The notes beneath the pieces were generated by a model. The model saw only the letters and a program-made list of their open reading frames with translations. It had not been told where the DNA came from and did not search any database. Shown one piece after another: positions 60,468 through 64,000 of a DNA stretch of 64,000 nt. This DNA comes from JBFMCT01 sp046565765 (GTDB lineage: Bacteria > Actinomycetota > Acidimicrobiia > Acidimicrobiales > AC-14): positions 78,970 to 142,969 of the forward strand of contig JBKHXX010000093.1 of the NCBI GenBank assembly GCA_046565765.1, read 5' to 3'. The first letter of the stretch is position 1, and each line of letters opens with the position of its first letter. A program made the translations under genes and the position numbers.

Positions 60468-60489
60468 GTTCACACTCCGTTCACATTCC
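60468..60489 (+). promoter_or_regulatory. two PHO-box-like 11-nt direct repeats upstream of glnII
   Basis: GTTCACACTCC followed at once by GTTCACATTCC: GTTCACA recurs at 11-nt phase, as in actinobacterial PhoP binding sites (GTTCACC repeats). PhoP is known to act on glnA/glnII in Streptomyces. They lie 105 nt before the glnII start. Binding is inferred. Confidence 0.6.
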
Positions 60490-60593
60490 CGAAGCGGTCC
60501 GGCAAAGTCCGTGTGGGGAGACTGTCGGCGCCCATGTCCGCGGCCTTCACGGTGGAGGCCGCGCCGAGACCGAGAAGCGAGGGGAACCAGTTC

Positions 60594-61607
60594 GTGGCCT
60601 ACAAAGCGGAGTACATCTGGATCGACGGGACGGAGCCCACGGCCAAGCTGCGCTCCAAGACCAAGATCCTGCCTGACGGCGCCGACCTGCCCATCTGGGG
60701 CTTCGACGGGTCGTCGACCAACCAGGCCCCGGGCAGCGCCTCCGACTGCGTCCTGCAGCCGGTGTTCAGCTGTCCCGACCCGATCCGCGGCGGCGACAAC
60801 GTGCTGGTCCTGTGCGAGGTCCTGCTCACCGACATGAGCCCCCACCCGAGCAACACCCGGGCCGGCCTGCGGGCGGTGGAGGAGGAGTTCGCCGACCAGG
60901 AGCCCTGGTTCGGCATCGAGCAGGAGTACACGTTCTTCGCCGGCAGCCGCCCCCTCGGCTTCCCCGACTGGGGCTTCCCGGCTCCCCAGGGGGGCTACTA
61001 CTGCGGCGTCGGCGCCGACGAGATCTTCGGGCGGGAGATCGTCGAGAAGCACATGGACAACTGCCTCAAGGCCGGCCTGAAGCTGTCGGGCATCAACGCC
61101 GAGGTCATGCCCGGGCAGTGGGAGTTCCAGATCGGCCCCGGCAGCCCCCTCGAGGTCGCCGATCACCTGTGGATGGGTCGGTGGCTGCTGTACCGCACCG
61201 CCGAGGAGTTCAACGTGTCCGCCACCCTCGACCCCAAGCCGGTAAAGGGCGACTGGAACGGCGCCGGTGCCCACACCAACTTCTCGACCAAGGCCATGCG
61301 GTCGGGGTGGGACGCGATCATCGCCGCCTGCGAGGCCCTGGCCGAGAATGCCATGGACCACGTCCACCAGTACGGGTTCGGCATCGAGGGTCGCCTCACC
61401 GGCCTGCACGAGACCGCGCCGTGGAACGAGTTCAGCTACGGCGTGTCCGACCGGGGCGCGTCGGTGCGCATCCCGTGGCAGGTGGAGGCGGACAAGAGCG
61501 GCTACATCGAGGACCGCCGCCCCAACGCCAACTGCGACCCCTACCTGGTGACCAAGGCCATCACTCAGACGGTGTGCAGCGCCCTGCGCACCAAGGAGAT
61601 GGCCTGA
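60594..61607 (+). CDS. glnII: type II glutamine synthetase
   Basis: A 337-residue eukaryotic-like GS II: YKAEYIWIDGTEP, IWGFDGSSTNQA, WFGIEQEYTFF, INAEVMPGQWEFQIG and GAGAHTNFSTKAMR with catalytic Glu residues. GSII lacks the adenylylation tail of GSI and is usual beside GlnA in actinobacteria. The GTG at 60594 has AGGGG 8 nt upstream and puts the conserved start at the usual place; the ATG at 60534 would add 20 residues. PHO-box-like repeats suggest regulation by phosphate. Confidence 0.94.
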   Translation: MAYKAEYIWIDGTEPTAKLRSKTKILPDGADLPIWGFDGSSTNQAPGSASDCVLQPVFSCPDPIRGGDNVLVLCEVLLTDMSPHPSNTRAGLRAVEEEFADQEPWFGIEQEYTFFAGSRPLGFPDWGFPAPQGGYYCGVGADEIFGREIVEKHMDNCLKAGLKLSGINAEVMPGQWEFQIGPGSPLEVADHLWMGRWLLYRTAEEFNVSATLDPKPVKGDWNGAGAHTNFSTKAMRSGWDAIIAACEALAENAMDHVHQYGFGIEGRLTGLHETAPWNEFSYGVSDRGASVRIPWQVEADKSGYIEDRRPNANCDPYLVTKAITQTVCSALRTKEMA

Positions 61608-61620
61608 CGTAGTGCGCGAC

Positions 61621-61659
61621 GAAGGGCGGTCCCGCCGGCTCCCGGCAGGACCGCCCTTC
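61621..61659 (+). terminator. hairpin after glnII
   Basis: Perfect 12-bp arms GAAGGGCGGTCC / GGACCGCCCTTC closing a 15-nt loop, 13 nt after the glnII stop and 11 nt before the end of the converging gene. Confidence 0.8.
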
Positions 61660-61670
61660 CTTCGCGCTCG

Positions 61671-62189
61671 CTAGGCCTGGGCCCGGGCCCGGCGCCGGTC
61701 GGAACCGGCAAACAGCAGCACTGCGCCGAGTGCGATGGCCAGCCCGGCCGCCGTCGCCAGCTCGGACGAGAAGTCGCCGGTCAGGGCCAGACGCCCGGAC
61801 GTGGCAGCCGGACGAGCGGTCGTGGCCGCCGGGCGGGCGGTGGTGCCGCCACCACCGGCGCCGCCGCCGGCAGGAGCGCCGGCACGAGGCGCGGGCCCGC
61901 ACTCGCCACCGGAGGCGGTGGACTCGTTGATCGCCGTGGAGCAGCCCGACGCGGTCGAGCCGTTGCGGGCGAGCGCGTCACCCGACGCCGTGGAATCGTT
62001 CTCGGCGCGGGCATCGCCGGATGCCGTGGAGTCGTTGTGGGCGTGAGCGCTGCCGCTCGCCACCGAACCGTCGGTGGCCACCGCTCCGCCGCTGGTCTGA
62101 GCGCCGGCCGGGCCTGCGAGCAGCGCCAGCACGGCGACCACGCCGGCCATCGCCACCAGACCCGCCCCTGCCCGTCGTTTGTCAGTCAT
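61671..62189 (-). CDS. secreted repeat protein with LALTG sorting signal
   Basis: A 172-residue exported protein: signal peptide (about residues 1-30, VAMAGVVAVLALLAGPAGAQ), four STASGD/G units of about 12 residues (NDSTASGDAR, NDSTASGDAL, NGSTASGC, NESTASGG), a Thr/Ala/Pro spacer, then LALTG, a membrane segment (ELATAAGLAIALGAVLLFAG) and an Arg-rich end. This is the LAxTG sorting signal recognised by class E sortases. Surface adhesin or wall-spacer role is inferred. AAGG lies 5 nt before the ATG. Confidence 0.8.
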   Translation of the reverse strand: MTDKRRAGAGLVAMAGVVAVLALLAGPAGAQTSGGAVATDGSVASGSAHAHNDSTASGDARAENDSTASGDALARNGSTASGCSTAINESTASGGECGPAPRAGAPAGGGAGGGGTTARPAATTARPAATSGRLALTGDFSSELATAAGLAIALGAVLLFAGSDRRRARAQA

Positions 62190-62278
62190 CGCCCTTCCTT
62201 GTTCGTGGGTTGTCCTGGACAGGTTCATGCCCTTCCCGGGCCTTTCTCTCCCATCCGCCTGCCGCCGGGAGCCCGACT

Positions 62279-63757
62279 TCAGGGTTGGGGCTCGGGGGTG
62301 CGGTGCTCGGAGTAGAGGTCGGCCGGGGCCTTGCCCGAGTACTCCCCGCCGTACGTCCAGTCCGGCTGCTTCTCTCTGAAGTCCTCGTCCAACGTCACCT
62401 TGCCGTTGTCGAGGTCCACCAGCTCGGTGACCAACACGGGCTCGACCGGGTCGGCGGCGCCCTCGATGTGCGCCCGCAGGTCCGCCTCGAACCGCTTCAC
62501 CGCGCTGGTCACCACGGCCTGGTGTTGGAGGGCGAGGTAGCAGCGGGCCCGATCTCCCACTGTGCCCGCCCGCTTGGCGATCTCGTCCAGGTCGTGGTCG
62601 AGGGCCTCCCCTCGGCAGAGCCGCTCCAGCAGGTCGGAGAGGGCGATGCCGTCGACCTTGCAGGGGGTGCACTGCCCGCACGACTCGACGGCGAGGAAGC
62701 GCGACACCCCCGCCACGACCGCAGCCACGTCGTCCGCGTCGTCGAACACCATGAACCCGCCCGAGCCGACGCCGCTGCCGATCGCCTGCATCGCCTCGTA
62801 GCTGACCGGCGTGTCGAGCTCGTCCTCGCCGATCAGCCCGTTGGCCACCCCCGACAGCACCGCCCTGATCGTCCGCCCGTGGCGAGGCCCCCCTCCCACC
62901 GCCTCGATCACCTCCCGCAGGGGCGTGCCCATGGGCACCTCTGCCACCCCCGGGCGCTTCACCGAGCCGGTCACCGTGCAGACGATCGTCCCGGGCGACT
63001 CGTCGGTCCCCACCGTGCGGAACCAGTCGGCACCTCGGGCCACGATGCGGGGGACGTTGGCCAGGGTCTCGACGTTGTCCACCAGGGTGGGCGGGGCCAG
63101 GTCCTCGTCGCTCTCGCCGGCCATGTCCACGGGTGCGGCCAGCCCGCTGCCGCTCGCCGCGTCGGCGTCGGTCTGCACCACCTCCAGCACGCCCCGGCGG
63201 AAGGGTGGGGCGATCCGGGGGAAGGGCCGGCGCCCGGCCAGCACCTCGAGCAGCGCCGTCTCCTCCCCGTAGAGGTACTCGCGCGGGCCCTCGAACACCG
63301 AGACCTCGACACCCTCCTCGATCCACCCTGCGGCCCGGGCCTCGTCGATGGCCGCCCGCACCCTCGCCACCTCCCTGGTGAAGGTGGCCTTCATGCCGAA
63401 CACGATCTGCGTGGCCCCCACCGCCCGGGCCGCGATCAGCGCGCCCTCGAGCACCTGGTAGGGGTTGAGGCGCAGGATCGTCCGGTCCTTGAACGTCCCC
63501 GGCTCGCCCTCCGCGGCATTGACGACGACCGTCGTGGCCACCGCCTCGGACTCGTGCTCCAGAACCGTCCGCCACTTGGTACCGGTGGGGAACCCCGCCC
63601 CTCCCCGCCCCCGCAGCCCCGACGCCTCCACCTCGGCGATGAGCACCTCCGGCTCCACCTGGCGGGCCGCCTCCAGCCCCTTGCCCCCACCGGCGTCGAG
63701 GTAGGCGTCGAGGCTCTCGAGCGGCTCGGGGTACAACACGCGGTGAACTGTTGTCAT
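62279..63757 (-). CDS. NuoF-like flavoprotein (NADH-binding subunit family)
   Basis: A 492-residue homologue of NADH-quinone oxidoreductase subunit F or of the beta subunit of NAD-dependent formate dehydrogenase/hydrogenase. It has the FMN/NADH loop GLRGRGGAGFPTGTKW (residues about 46-61), VVNAAEGEPGTFKDR, and the 4Fe-4S cluster Cys360-x2-Cys363-x2-Cys366 (ESCGQCTPCK) plus a later Cys in LERLCRG. No other complex I genes adjoin it, so it is likely a diaphorase of another enzyme; partner unknown. Confidence 0.88.
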   Translation of the reverse strand: MTTVHRVLYPEPLESLDAYLDAGGGKGLEAARQVEPEVLIAEVEASGLRGRGGAGFPTGTKWRTVLEHESEAVATTVVVNAAEGEPGTFKDRTILRLNPYQVLEGALIAARAVGATQIVFGMKATFTREVARVRAAIDEARAAGWIEEGVEVSVFEGPREYLYGEETALLEVLAGRRPFPRIAPPFRRGVLEVVQTDADAASGSGLAAPVDMAGESDEDLAPPTLVDNVETLANVPRIVARGADWFRTVGTDESPGTIVCTVTGSVKRPGVAEVPMGTPLREVIEAVGGGPRHGRTIRAVLSGVANGLIGEDELDTPVSYEAMQAIGSGVGSGGFMVFDDADDVAAVVAGVSRFLAVESCGQCTPCKVDGIALSDLLERLCRGEALDHDLDEIAKRAGTVGDRARCYLALQHQAVVTSAVKRFEADLRAHIEGAADPVEPVLVTELVDLDNGKVTLDEDFREKQPDWTYGGEYSGKAPADLYSEHRTPEPQP

Positions 63758-63797
63758 GCCGGAGTCTTGCCCCGGATGACCGAGTGTTAGCCACTGC

Positions 63798-63803
63798 TAG
63801 GCT
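63798..63803 (+). promoter_or_regulatory. -10-like box of tRNA promoter
   Basis: TAGGCT, 11 nt before the tRNA-Gln start; weak -35 candidates only. Confidence 0.35.
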
Positions 63804-63814
63804 GGAGGGACCGG

Positions 63815-63886
63815 TCGGGGGTGGTGTAATCGGCAACACGACAGGTTCTGGCCCTGTTATTGGGGGTTCGAGTCCTCCCCCCCGAG
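63815..63886 (+). tRNA. tRNA-Gln (anticodon CUG)
   Basis: 72 nt. The acceptor TCGGGGG pairs with CCCCCGA, D-arm stem GTG/CAC, anticodon stem ACAGG/CCTGT with loop TTCTGGC (anticodon CTG), T-arm GGGGG/CCTCC with TTCGAGT loop, discriminator G. The CCA end is not encoded. Confidence 0.95.
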
Positions 63887-63922
63887 CTCGGACGTCGTGG
63901 TGCCCCGCGCCACGTCGGCCAT

Positions 63923-63995
63923 GGCCCCATCGTCTAGCGGCCTAGGACACCACCCTCTCAAGGTGGAGACACGGGTTCGAACCCCGTTGGGGCTG
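63923..63995 (+). tRNA. tRNA-Glu (anticodon CUC)
   Basis: 73 nt. Acceptor GGCCCCA pairs with TGGGGCT, D-stem GTC/GAC, anticodon stem CCACC/GGTGG with loop CTCTCAA (anticodon CTC), T-arm ACGGG/CCCGT with loop TTCGAAC. 36 nt after tRNA-Gln, probably the same transcript, which continues past the window. Confidence 0.95.
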
Positions 63996-64000
63996 CCGCA

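Noticed and set aside
63815..63886. tRNA-Sec at the right edge
   Set aside because: Anticodon is CTG and the arms have normal length; it is tRNA-Gln. No tRNA-Sec is in the window.

Overview
The window is about 73% G+C by eye and reads as an actinobacterial chromosome, most likely from an uncultured or environmental lineage near Acidimicrobiia. Supporting signs are two WhiB regulators, a type II glutamine synthetase, F420-type enzymes (an LLM-family oxidoreductase and a Ddn-like nitroreductase), an LAxTG-type wall-sorting signal and many leaderless genes with a NANNNT box 6-7 nt before the start codon. No prophage, insertion sequence, integrase or CRISPR array was seen. The taxonomic call is inference.

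Layout. 1-10.1 kb: the 3' end of an AMIN-like protein gene, a purine permease, transaldolase, nicotinamidase, two whiB genes, a CPA2 antiporter with Usp domains, a RecQ-type helicase and a CehA-type PHP hydrolase. 10.1-13.0 kb: a four-gene ChaB / Lys-Ala-rich / holin-like / DUF3618 envelope or stress cluster. 13.0-21.1 kb, minus strand: a tightly overlapping eight-gene heptose operon (carbamoyltransferase, GmhB, GT9, GT4, GmhA, HldE, SDR, GT9), which can make an ADP-activated heptose and transfer it. 21.2-26.5 kb: an F420 oxidoreductase, an ECF sigma factor with a putative anti-sigma partner bearing an exported Cys-rich repeat region, a flavin disulfide reductase and a NarL-type regulator. 26.5-35.8 kb: an ABC exporter / histidine kinase / receiver-cyclase signalling block with two FtsX permeases. 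35.8-40.7 kb: small and unknown genes, an amine-oxidase-like protein and a methyltransferase.

40.7-46.6 kb is the most remarkable part: a glycine-reductase-like module with two UGA-encoded selenoproteins. A fused GrdE-GrdB protein continues through an in-frame UGA at 42967 (Sec762) to a stop at 43231, with a perfect hairpin right after the UGA. GrdA has the classical CxxU motif with UGA at 46235 (Sec42). Between them lie a GNAT gene, a Ddn-like nitroreductase gene, grdC and a thioredoxin gene. GrdD is absent from the window, and the GrdE part lacks the cysteine that matures to the pyruvoyl group in glycine reductase, so the substrate chemistry is probably different. Naive gene calling truncates grdB and loses the start of grdA.

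46.6-64 kb: a Pro-rich membrane protein, hemerythrin, an HtrA-like protease, small proteins, a HAD phosphatase, a DUF985 cupin, an astacin-family protease with five 50-residue tandem repeats, a YbaY-like protein, HrpB, an ABC-F ATPase, an HD-GYP/LuxR protein, a cupin, an SRPBCC protein, glutamine synthetase II preceded by two 11-nt PHO-box-like repeats, an LALTG-anchored protein, a NuoF-like flavoprotein, and tRNA-Gln(CUG) plus tRNA-Glu(CUC) at the right edge.
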